Assembly (NCBI GenBank): GCA_007618135.1
Contig: PHFX01000151.1
Span: forward strand, 1-64,000
DNA length: 64,000 nt
Direction: 5' to 3'
Source of the DNA: Candidatus Brocadia sp. WS118
GTDB lineage: Bacteria > Planctomycetota > Brocadiia > Brocadiales > Brocadiaceae
Position 1 is the stretch's first letter; every line of letters begins with the position of its first letter. The notes beneath the pieces are model-generated. The model had not been told where the DNA came from and searched no databases. It was given only the letters and a program-made list of their open reading frames with translations. The translations under genes and the position numbers were made by a program. Positions 27,012 to 34,329 of the stretch are shown here, in pieces.

Positions 27012-28259
27012 TCAGTTTGAAAATCCTTTGAGGTATCGAATTCTTTCCAGGATAGGCGGGTGTGAATAATACAGGGCAACATAAAGTGGGTGGGGATAAA
27101 GATTGGTGAGATTTTCTTTTGAGAGTTTTACCAGGGCGCTCACCATGCTTTCTGAATCACCCGTGAGTTCATACGAAGCCTTGTCTGCCTGCCTCTCATG
27201 TCTCCTCGTAAAATAGCTGATACATGGCGCAAAAGGTAATGAGAGAATATCTGCAAGGAAAGCAAGGAGTATAAATTTTGCAAAGAGGGTATTGGTACGA
27301 ATATGAAAGAGCGTTAAAAGGGAGTCGCCTTGTATTATTTTGAATGAGCAATAAAGGGCGATAAATGAAACCACTTCAAATGCAATGATCATCTTCAGCA
27401 TATGCTTTTTCTTCCAGTGCCCTATCTCGTGTGCCAGTACAGCGAGGGTTTCATCATGACTCATGCTCTCAAGCAAGGTGTCGTACAGGACAATTCTTTT
27501 TGTCTTTCCAATACCGGTAAAATAGGCGTTGGTGTGCTTGCTTCTCTTCGATGCGTCTATCTTGAGAATCCTGCTTGCATGAATACCGGCCTTGTTTGCT
27601 AATGTAAGAATTCTCTCTTTTAATGATTCATCCTCAATGGAGGTAAATTTATGAAAAAGAGGCTCAATTACATAGGGGGATATGTACACCATAAAAATGC
27701 TGAAAATAAAGAGAAAACCCCATATCCAGAACCACCAGTAATGAGGACTCCACTGAATGAGCCAGAATCCTGCAAATGTTACGAGGGACATCATGACTGT
27801 TGAAATCAGAAATGTCTTTATAAAATCAGATCCCCACAAGCGTAGCGTCATGGTATTGAACCCATATTTATTCTCTATCTTAAAGGTGCTGTAAAGAATG
27901 AAAGGTATGGATAGGAATTCACTGCCATAGGACAAGATGAGAAAGAAGAGCCATCCTGAAATGATAAATGGCAGGTTCAGAGATGCCAGCCAGGAATTAT
28001 AAATGTTCAGGAGGTCACAAAAGATGAAGATGATCGTGATAATATTAGTGAATATCGAAGAGATGCCGCTGAAACGGGTCTTTTCTGTCTCGTAGTCCAT
28101 GGTCTTTTTTAAAAGAGCTTCATCGATCATACCCTTAAATTCAGGCGGAATGGATATGCCAGCATTCCTCATGTATTTGAGATTGAGATGCTGAATCCCG
28201 TACTCAATGGCCTCTTTGAAGATGTAAAGGCAGAGGATAAGGACAAGATATGCGTTCAG
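27012..28259 (-). CDS. M48 (Ste24/HtpX-like) membrane zinc metalloprotease
   Basis: The catalytic motif HEIGHWKKKH and a downstream RRHERQADKASYELTGD glutamate segment identify an M48 integral-membrane protease of CAAX-protease-1 type. The first ATG is at 28172, but the frame stays open upstream and encodes the missing first membrane helix (YLVLILCLYIFKEAIEYG). A perfect AGGAGG (28272-28267) lies seven bases before an in-frame CTG at 28259, which I take as the start (415 residues). It is followed directly by the Nramp-like gene. Role in membrane protein quality control is inferred. Confidence 0.82.
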   Translation of the reverse strand: MNAYLVLILCLYIFKEAIEYGIQHLNLKYMRNAGISIPPEFKGMIDEALLKKTMDYETEKTRFSGISSIFTNIITIIFIFCDLLNIYNSWLASLNLPFIISGWLFFLILSYGSEFLSIPFILYSTFKIENKYGFNTMTLRLWGSDFIKTFLISTVMMSLVTFAGFWLIQWSPHYWWFWIWGFLFIFSIFMVYISPYVIEPLFHKFTSIEDESLKERILTLANKAGIHASRILKIDASKRSKHTNAYFTGIGKTKRIVLYDTLLESMSHDETLAVLAHEIGHWKKKHMLKMIIAFEVVSFIALYCSFKIIQGDSLLTLFHIRTNTLFAKFILLAFLADILSLPFAPCISYFTRRHERQADKASYELTGDSESMVSALVKLSKENLTNLYPHPLYVALYYSHPPILERIRYLKGFSN

Positions 28260-28418
28260 GTTAAAACCTCCTTTGTTTTATCTGGAATGGGTGCATAGAT
28301 ATCTTCGTACGGCACTATCAAGAGTCGGTCAGAAAGTGGATTTTCATGGTATTATTTGACCATACCAAAGTGGGATGGCGCAATAATAATTTTAATTTAT
28401 TTTTTCTGTTATTTTCAT

Positions 28419-28447
28419 TTGAGATACTTTATTATATATGTTATAAT
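28419..28447 (+). promoter_or_regulatory. Sigma70-type promoter for the second riboswitch transcript
   Basis: TTGAGA (28419-28424), a 17-base spacer and a perfect TATAAT (28442-28447), about 45 bases before the riboswitch core. Confidence 0.75.
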
Positions 28448-28489
28448 ATTTTTTAATAATTTTACGAAGTGGCAATAAAAGAACATATT

Positions 28490-28565
28490 ACGATAAAGGC
28501 AAACCCTGGGCAATCAGGGGACGCAAAGTAAAGGATCTTTCAATGGATGTGAGGTAAAGACGCAT
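28490..28565 (+). ncRNA. Second cyclic di-GMP-I (GEMM-I) riboswitch aptamer
   Basis: AAAGGCAAACC is followed by a hairpin CCTGG-GCAA-TCAGG with a GNRA loop, then GGACGCAAAGT and AAAGGATCTTTC. This is the same core as the element at 4005-4082. The base before CAAACC is G, as expected for c-di-GMP. A strong hairpin GACGCAT-GGAA-ATGCGTC (28559-28576) and a terminator follow. The first downstream gene starts at 28724. Aptamer edges are uncertain. Confidence 0.82.
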
Positions 28566-28595
28566 GGAAATGCGTCTCTCCTCCTAAAAAAGATA

Positions 28596-28650
28596 GCCTT
28601 ACTGCCGAAGATGTTATAAAAATATCTTTGCAGTAAGGCTTTTTTATTTT
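28596..28650 (+). terminator. Riboswitch-linked intrinsic terminator
   Basis: GCCTTACTGC (28596-28605) pairs with GCAGTAAGGC (28630-28639), extended inside by GAAGAT/ATCTTT-type pairs and followed by a run of T. It separates the aptamer from the operon. Confidence 0.85.
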
Positions 28651-28723
28651 ATAGCCAGACACGCTTATTGAGCAAGGGCTCATAATCAATGAAGTGTTAG
28701 AATGGAGAGATAAGGAGGGTATT

Positions 28724-29041
28724 ATGGGAGAAAAAGGAATTCAGGTAGTGATGCGAAATATTAATGATCATGTGTCTGCAGGCAGAACGTGTACGGAAGT
28801 TTTCGAAGGCGACCATGTCAGATTTTGTAAGAAACACGGCGTCGCCCGAGAAACACTGCATGGTAAAATTCTTGCAAATGCTGCAAAAGCAACGAAGAAT
28901 ACGTATGTTATCCAAAAAACTTTTGATAACACCAAAAGTAACATCGGTAGTAAGCACAGCAAGGGTAAGTGGGATATGGAACAATATATGCGCTCCTGGC
29001 TCGCCTGCAACCATTTGCCGGCCGGCAATTTTCATATGTAA
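28724..29041 (+). CDS. Unknown small protein, first gene behind the c-di-GMP riboswitch
   Basis: The protein has 105 residues from the ATG at 28724, preceded by GGAGGG at good spacing. An earlier start at 28694 lacks one. It is soluble-looking and basic (KKHGVARETLHGKILANAAK), with three cysteines and no signal peptide or membrane helix. I do not recognise a family. An antisense ORF covers nearly the same bases but lacks a ribosome-binding site. Being first after the riboswitch, it should be the gene most directly controlled. No terminator separates it from wrbA 88 bases later. Confidence 0.6.
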   Translation: MGEKGIQVVMRNINDHVSAGRTCTEVFEGDHVRFCKKHGVARETLHGKILANAAKATKNTYVIQKTFDNTKSNIGSKHSKGKWDMEQYMRSWLACNHLPAGNFHM

Positions 29042-29129
29042 CTCGATGGTTAGGCTAATAAAATCTAGCAGAAGAAAAGCCGTGATATTAATTGTGTGAA
29101 ACAACGAAAAGCGAGGAGAAGCAGACCCA

Positions 29130-29741
29130 ATGAAGGTGCTCATTGTCTACTATAGTACGTATGGTAACGTATACAAGATGGCGAAATTTGTGGCAGAGGG
29201 TGTTAAGGAAATCAAAGGGGCAGAGCCACTGATTCGCAGAGTGCCGGAATTGATTCCTTCGTCTGTTATTGATTCCCGCGAAGATATGAAGGCCGGCAGA
29301 GAAATGCAGAAAGACGTACCCTTGGTTTCAAAAGATGATTTCAAAGAAGCGGGAGCAATAGCTTTTGGCACGCCAACCAGGTTTGGAAATGTCTCAGCGC
29401 AATTAAAAAATCAGATAGATCAACTTACATCGTTATGGCTTGCAGGTGAACTTGAAGGCAAACCTGCCAGTGTCTTTGTGTCGACGGCAAGTCTTCACGG
29501 CGGGCAAGAGACGACGATACTTACCTTGATGGCCCCACTCTTGCATCTTGGTATGATACTCGTAGGTGTACCTTACTCAGTTAAAGAGCTGTTTACAACC
29601 CAGGCAGGTGGATCACCTTATGGACCTGGCCATGTAGCAGGACAAGACAGCCAGCGGGACATTGATCAACAAGAAGCGGCAATTTGCCGTGCCTTGGGAC
29701 GCCGGCTTGCTGAGGTTGGGCTTAGACTACAAAAAAAGTAA
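29130..29741 (+). CDS. wrbA: NAD(P)H:quinone oxidoreductase, WrbA type
   Basis: The 203-residue flavodoxin-fold enzyme reduces quinones by two electrons with FMN and NAD(P)H. The FMN phosphate loop is YYSTYGNVYKMA. FGTPTRFGNVSAQLKNQIDQ and VSTASLHGGQETTILTLMAPL are typical WrbA segments, and the ending PYGPGHVAGQDSQRDIDQQE is the WrbA signature. The ATG has GGAG upstream. It lies third in the riboswitch-led run if the aptamer is counted, next to a cupredoxin and a polyketide synthase, so a role with a quinone-like product is possible but inferred. Confidence 0.92.
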   Translation: MKVLIVYYSTYGNVYKMAKFVAEGVKEIKGAEPLIRRVPELIPSSVIDSREDMKAGREMQKDVPLVSKDDFKEAGAIAFGTPTRFGNVSAQLKNQIDQLTSLWLAGELEGKPASVFVSTASLHGGQETTILTLMAPLLHLGMILVGVPYSVKELFTTQAGGSPYGPGHVAGQDSQRDIDQQEAAICRALGRRLAEVGLRLQKK

Positions 29742-29770
29742 TGCATTCAAAAGGGATGGAATAACCGGCC

Positions 29771-30142
29771 ATGAAAAATATGCTTCTGATATTTTTCGTA
29801 ATTGTCTTTGCCGGATGCGCCGCTGTGAAGAAAGATAAGGCATTGGAATCAATGCCGCCAGATGCCCCCGTCACAAGGATATCAATAACGGCAAAGCAAT
29901 TTGAATTCACGCCCAAAATACTGCAGGTAAAGCAAGGCGCCCATATTATTTTAGAAATAGAAAGCCTGGACGTAACGCATGGTTTTAAGATTGAACATTA
30001 TGGAACTAACGTAACGATCCCTGAAAAAGGAAAAGTTACCGTTGAATTTTATGCCAGGAAAACGGGAACATATCCATTTAAGTGTTCTCACTTTTGCGGT
30101 GCGGGACACCTTGGCATGAAGGGCAAGATCGTTGTAGAATAA
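29771..30142 (+). CDS. CuA-type cupredoxin lipoprotein
   Basis: The protein has 123 residues. The signal peptide ends in a lipobox (VFAGC), so it should be anchored to a membrane outside the cytoplasm. The copper site CSHFCGAGHLGM follows the CuA pattern C-x3-C-x3-H-x2-M of cytochrome oxidase subunit II, with the upstream ligand His in DVTHGF. The residue between the cysteines that is usually Glu (CSELC) is His here. No oxidase subunit I is nearby, so it is a stand-alone electron carrier. It starts 29 bases after wrbA and ends 18 bases before the radical SAM gene. Confidence 0.88.
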   Translation: MKNMLLIFFVIVFAGCAAVKKDKALESMPPDAPVTRISITAKQFEFTPKILQVKQGAHIILEIESLDVTHGFKIEHYGTNVTIPEKGKVTVEFYARKTGTYPFKCSHFCGAGHLGMKGKIVVE

Positions 30143-30160
30143 CCAGGGAACTGTACCTGT

Positions 30161-31588
30161 GTGAATATTCTCATTGTCGCTACCAATCGATACTGCGGCC
30201 CTGTACCGGTTATGCCTATCGGCGCATGCCTTGTGGCTGAAGCCGCTGAGCGGGCTGGTCATAAGGTCAGGGTATTGGATTTGATGTTTGAAGAAAATCC
30301 ACTCCATGCCCTTGAATCCGAGCTTGAAATAATCAATCCTGATATCGTGGGTCTTTCGATACGAAATATCGACAATAACGATATGCAAAACCCCGCGTCT
30401 TTCTTTCAGGATTTGATACCATTGGCACAAACAATCCACAACAAGACGCAGTCGACCCTTGTGCTTGGTGGCGCTGCGGTCGCTGTCATGCCTGAAGAAT
30501 TACTCCGTTATACGGGGGCAGACTGGGCAATCCTGGGAGACGGAGAAGTTGTCTTCCCCAAATTAGCAGATTCACTATCCAAAAGTGAACTTCCCTGTCA
30601 ATTACCTGGTGTTGCATGGATTGACGATAGTGTCTTCAGAAAAAACACCGGGTATGTAGCCCGATTTTCAGACGGATGCCTGGTTCCCGGTTTCGACCGA
30701 TGGATTGATGTACATGCCTACCGGTCGAGGTTATCGACCGTTCCCATTCAAACAAAACTCGGATGCCACTTCAAATGTGTTTATTGCACCTACCGTAAAA
30801 TTGAGGGATACGACTACCGATTCTGTGATCCCGCAATGGTGGTCGATACTATTACGGATCTAGCAGACAAGGGGCTTAGAGACATTGAATTTGTTGACAA
30901 TGTATTTAATTCCCCGTATGATCATGCGCTCGCCATTTGTAATGGTCTTGCCAAGGCCAGACCCGATGTGCGCCTCCAGAGCCTGGAGTTAAACCCGCTT
31001 TTCATGGATGATGAGCTTCTTACCGTCATGGAGAAGGCCGGTTTTGTAGGTATTGGTATAACGGTTGAAAGTGCGTCCGGTGTTGTCCTGGGCGGTCTCC
31101 AGAAGGGGTTTACCGTAGAACACGTCCAAAATGCGGCACGGGTCGTTCAACGTCACAAAATCCCGTGCCTTTGGATTTTCATGTTGGGCGGGCCGTGCGA
31201 AACACAAGATACCGTTCAGGAAACCTTGCATTTTGCAGAACAATTCATACGTCCGAAAGACGTGGTATTTTTCAATATAGGAATACGCATCTATCCAGGC
31301 ACAGAACTTGAGCAGAGAGCACGTAAAGAAGGAGTGTTGACGATTCCTCCCCAGGAAATGCTGGAACCAGTGTTTTACCTTTCTCCCAACCTTGCTCTGG
31401 ACTGGTTAACCTATACGATACACAGTGCACTGAGTACACATCTAAACTATATTGACTCTAATACCATTGGTCTTTCATTTCTTCCGACTCTGAATCGTCT
31501 GGGATATAGGCTAGGAATTAAGTCACCCCTCTGGAGGCACACTCGTTTTATCCGACGTGGACTCCGGCTTTTTGGAATGGACGTGTAA
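30161..31588 (+). CDS. Cobalamin-type (B12-binding fold) radical SAM enzyme
   Basis: The protein has 475 residues. The N-terminal 150 residues form a B12-binding Rossmann fold (VMPIGACLVAEAAERAGHKV, DIVGLSIRNID, LVLGGAAVAVMPEELL, ILGDGE) without the DxHxxG histidine, as in many enzymes of this group. The radical SAM core has CHFKCVYC at about residue 201-208. A C-terminal region of about 90 residues is helical. Start is GTG. Its stop overlaps the start of the type III polyketide synthase (TAATG), so the two proteins are probably made together. Methylation or ring-forming chemistry on a polyketide is a reasonable guess only. Confidence 0.88.
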   Translation: MNILIVATNRYCGPVPVMPIGACLVAEAAERAGHKVRVLDLMFEENPLHALESELEIINPDIVGLSIRNIDNNDMQNPASFFQDLIPLAQTIHNKTQSTLVLGGAAVAVMPEELLRYTGADWAILGDGEVVFPKLADSLSKSELPCQLPGVAWIDDSVFRKNTGYVARFSDGCLVPGFDRWIDVHAYRSRLSTVPIQTKLGCHFKCVYCTYRKIEGYDYRFCDPAMVVDTITDLADKGLRDIEFVDNVFNSPYDHALAICNGLAKARPDVRLQSLELNPLFMDDELLTVMEKAGFVGIGITVESASGVVLGGLQKGFTVEHVQNAARVVQRHKIPCLWIFMLGGPCETQDTVQETLHFAEQFIRPKDVVFFNIGIRIYPGTELEQRARKEGVLTIPPQEMLEPVFYLSPNLALDWLTYTIHSALSTHLNYIDSNTIGLSFLPTLNRLGYRLGIKSPLWRHTRFIRRGLRLFGMDV

Positions 31589-32682
31589 TGGCGAACGATG
31601 ATAAACGGTTGTCATTCAATTCCACGGAAGGGAAGGCTTGCATAGCATCGGTAGCAGTTGCAACCCCGCCGTATAAGGTAAACCAGGCCCAGGCTGAGGA
31701 TTTTTTGGCTAGATATTACTCAGACAAACTGAGCAAAAAGAATCTTGCAATACTGCGGAAGATCTTTGCCCATCCAGCCATATTGCACAGACATCTTGCT
31801 CTGGACGACCTCAATGATCTTATCAATGAACATCCGGACAATCGTATTGCACGCTTCACACACTGGGCGGTAGACCTTTCATCTCAGGCAATCCTTAAGG
31901 CATTACAATCGATTGGATTGACCCCTGACGATGTATCCGGATTGGTCGTTAATACCTGTACGGGATATATTTGTCCCGGCATATCCACTTATCTCATAGA
32001 AAGATTGAACATGTCGGACAAGACACGCGCCCACGACCTCGTTGGCAGCGGTTGCGGGGGAGGAATTCCCAACTTACAGATAAGCGAAGATATGGTAAAA
32101 AGTTCGGATGATGGGGTGATCGTCTCTGTTTCAGTAGAGATCTGCAGCGCGACCTTTCAGATGTCGGATGATTTGAGTTTAATCATCTCAAATGCAATCT
32201 TCGCTGATGGCGCTTCTGCAGCCGTCCTTTGGCGCCGTTCTGAGGGATTGGCGCTCATCGCCTCAACAAGCTACTACGAACCTAAATCCCGTGATGATAT
32301 CCGCTATATTTACAAGAACGGACAACTCCACAATCAGCTTTCCGTTTGTCTTCCGGAATTGGCGGGTAAGGCGGTGGCAAGGGTTGTTACTGACCTGTTA
32401 AAACCGAGGGAACTGGCTCCGAAAGACATTCAACATTGGATCTTTCATCCTGGCGGTGAAAAGGTAATCAATGCCATCAGGGATGAGATAGGTCTAAGTG
32501 AAGGGCACCTTCAGGCGACGCGTGATGTTTTGTCCAGATATGGTAATATGTCCTCGCCTACCGTATTTTTTGTGCTGCGGGAGATCCTCAATAAAAGTGG
32601 TATTCATCCGGGAGACTGGTGTGTCATGGTGGCCTTTGGCGCCGGGCTCTGCGCCCACGCTTTTCTTCTCAGGGCCAGCTAA
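31588..32682 (+). CDS. Type III polyketide synthase (chalcone-synthase-like)
   Basis: The 364-residue homodimeric thiolase-fold enzyme would extend an acyl-CoA starter with malonyl-CoA and cyclise the chain. The catalytic triad is visible: Cys156 in VGSGCGGGIPNL, His287 in IFHPGGEKVI and Asn320 in GNMSSPTVFFVL. The C-terminal GFGPG-like loop reads VAFGAGLCAHAFLLR. Bacterial relatives make alkylresorcinols, alkylpyrones or polyketide quinones. It overlaps the radical SAM gene by one base. No acyl carrier protein or other synthase is close by. FabH is the nearest alternative family, but the Cys-His-Asn spacing fits type III PKS better. Confidence 0.9.
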   Translation: MANDDKRLSFNSTEGKACIASVAVATPPYKVNQAQAEDFLARYYSDKLSKKNLAILRKIFAHPAILHRHLALDDLNDLINEHPDNRIARFTHWAVDLSSQAILKALQSIGLTPDDVSGLVVNTCTGYICPGISTYLIERLNMSDKTRAHDLVGSGCGGGIPNLQISEDMVKSSDDGVIVSVSVEICSATFQMSDDLSLIISNAIFADGASAAVLWRRSEGLALIASTSYYEPKSRDDIRYIYKNGQLHNQLSVCLPELAGKAVARVVTDLLKPRELAPKDIQHWIFHPGGEKVINAIRDEIGLSEGHLQATRDVLSRYGNMSSPTVFFVLREILNKSGIHPGDWCVMVAFGAGLCAHAFLLRAS

Positions 32683-32733
32683 CGGCGCTTCCCCTCGGAA
32701 ATGAAACACGATGATGCTCACAATGAGACACGA

Positions 32734-32768
32734 CGAGAGATAGGGCTTGAAAATTCTCTCGTTTATTG
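32734..32768 (+). terminator. Probable terminator after the polyketide synthase gene
   Basis: CGAGAGA (32734-32740) pairs with TCTCTCG (32755-32761), followed by TTTATT. It would close the riboswitch-led transcript. Confidence 0.55.
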
Positions 32769-32831
32769 TATCATTTCTACAGTTCTTTCTGGATCTTTAA
32801 AAGTATATTTTAGCCATCATCATCGCCTCCA

Positions 32832-33575
32832 TTGAAAATTACAAATACTAGAAAAAATATTAATACAAGATTTTGTATTGTTTTAGTCTCCATTTCGTTA
32901 CTCTTTTTGTTCATCGAGCACCTGACACATCTGGAGTTTATGTTCCATTTATCCGCAATTCCGCTTGAAATATTGGTTGGAGTATTTATTGTAGGAAAGT
33001 TTTTAGAGAAGAGTGAAAAAACAGAAAAACGAAGACAACTCATGTTCATAAAAAGTTATGTGTTTCGGTCAGAGTTGCTTAATCTTTTTATTGTTAATTT
33101 TGATGCACTTAAGTTCCCATCTTTAACAATGTCAAAAATTAGAAATGCCGCCTTAGAAGAGCTAAAACAAATGCGAAAGGAAGCTAACACCATAGAATAC
33201 AAATCATCAGAGTTGATTGAACCGGTAATTATGGAGTACGTCAAGGCAGAGCAAGTATGGCATAGTTTTATGGAACGGACAATTACCTATAACTTTGAGG
33301 AAAGTTTTCGCGATATGATTTTTATCTTGAACTTTATCTACGATGTTAAATTATTTAAAAACAATAATCCTGATAAACTTTTTATTTATGAAGCTGAGAA
33401 AAATATGTTGTTTATGGAAAAAGTAAAAAAGGTGTTAGGGTCTGGTATTCAAAAATTTCTCGATTACGCCATCGAATTAAAAGAAAAACACCCCGGTATG
33501 TTTGATGAACTCATTTCGGACTACGAGTTGTTATCCAAAATCAGGAGTATTCAAAGTGATAGGATAGCACCGTAA
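32832..33575 (+). CDS. Membrane-anchored protein of unknown function
   Basis: The protein has about 247 residues from a TTG at 32832. No good ribosome-binding site is seen, so the start is uncertain. Two hydrophobic helices near the N-terminus (FCIVLVSISLLFLFIEHL and LEILVGVFIVGKFL) precede about 180 residues of charged helical sequence with coiled-coil character, rich in Lys and Glu. I do not recognise the family. It lies behind the terminator of the polyketide run and is A/T-rich, so it is probably separate from it. Confidence 0.6.
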   Translation: MKITNTRKNINTRFCIVLVSISLLFLFIEHLTHLEFMFHLSAIPLEILVGVFIVGKFLEKSEKTEKRRQLMFIKSYVFRSELLNLFIVNFDALKFPSLTMSKIRNAALEELKQMRKEANTIEYKSSELIEPVIMEYVKAEQVWHSFMERTITYNFEESFRDMIFILNFIYDVKLFKNNNPDKLFIYEAEKNMLFMEKVKKVLGSGIQKFLDYAIELKEKHPGMFDELISDYELLSKIRSIQSDRIAP

Positions 33576-33630
33576 AGATATGAGTTGGTCTCTTATTCCT
33601 GGTTGCATATAAAATTAAATAATAATAACT

Positions 33631-34113
33631 ATGCAGACGAATTTACCGGATGAACAATTCATGAAACTTGCCATCAGTAAGGCACGACAAGGCATTGAAA
33701 AAGGACAAACACCGTTTGGGGCATGTATCGTAAAAGACGGGAAGGTTATTAGCTGTGCGCATAATATCGTTTGGGAAACGATGGACATCACGGCACATGC
33801 GGAGATTCATGCAATCAGAGCGGCCGGTAAAATATTAAATACCGTTGACCTGTCTGGCTGTGTGATGTATTCTACCTGCGAACCTTGTCCCATGTGTTTT
33901 AGTGCCTGCCACTGGGCAAGGATCTCAAGGATTGTGTGCGGCACAAGAATCGATGACGCAAAAAAATTAGGATTTAGCGAACTTACCATCTCGAACAAGG
34001 AAATGAAACAATGTGGCAATAGCCCGGTAAAAATAGTTTCCGATTGCCTCCGGGATGAGAATCTGGCGCTTTTTGAATTTTGGAATAAACGGGCGGACAA
34101 GAGACTTTATTAG
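33631..34113 (+). CDS. Nucleoside/guanine deaminase-like zinc enzyme
   Basis: The 160-residue protein belongs to the cytidine/deoxycytidylate deaminase superfamily. The zinc site is formed by HAEIHAI and STCEPCPMCFSACHWA. The motif CEPCPMC and the segment SRIVCGTRIDDAKKLGF match guanine deaminases and related nucleoside deaminases more than TadA, which is usually more basic. The product could be xanthine from guanine, but tRNA adenosine or other purine substrates cannot be excluded. Its short intergenic regions carry no promoter I can call. Confidence 0.88.
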   Translation: MQTNLPDEQFMKLAISKARQGIEKGQTPFGACIVKDGKVISCAHNIVWETMDITAHAEIHAIRAAGKILNTVDLSGCVMYSTCEPCPMCFSACHWARISRIVCGTRIDDAKKLGFSELTISNKEMKQCGNSPVKIVSDCLRDENLALFEFWNKRADKRLY

Positions 34114-34139
34114 TGTATTCGTCGAAGTTGTGGACCCAA

Positions 34140-34275
34140 GCAAGACAAACCCATGAGATTCCTCGCTTTGCCTGGAATGACGTTCTAGCTTGTCATCGCG
34201 AGGAGCAGAGCGACGTGGCGATCTTTTGTCATCAGAGGGAGGGGATTGCTTCTGGCTATCGCCCTCGCATGACAG
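34140..34275. repeat. Cluster of dispersed repeats upstream of the octaheme cytochrome gene
   Basis: AGATTCCTCGCTTTGCCTGG followed by AATGACG is an inverted CHSERSEES-type element. Next to it TTGTCATCGCGAGGAGCAGA GCGACG and GGATTGCTTCTGG...ATCGCCCTCGCATGAC match a second family, also found at 50036-50145. Confidence 0.75.
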
Positions 34276-34329
34276 TTGCGCATATACTTACTTTCTACGT
34301 TTTGCAATAATTCTGCCAAAGGAGATTAC

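Noticed and set aside
28697-29143. Long minus-strand ORF opposite the small protein behind the riboswitch
   Set aside because: It lacks a ribosome-binding site, runs against a riboswitch-led transcript, and the plus-strand frame has a strong GGAGGG site.
30161-32682. Ladderane lipid biosynthesis genes
   Set aside because: Tempting because of a radical SAM enzyme in an anammox-like genome, but ladderane proposals involve fatty-acid synthesis genes (FabF/FabH-type, acyl carrier, desaturases) and only a type III PKS is present here.
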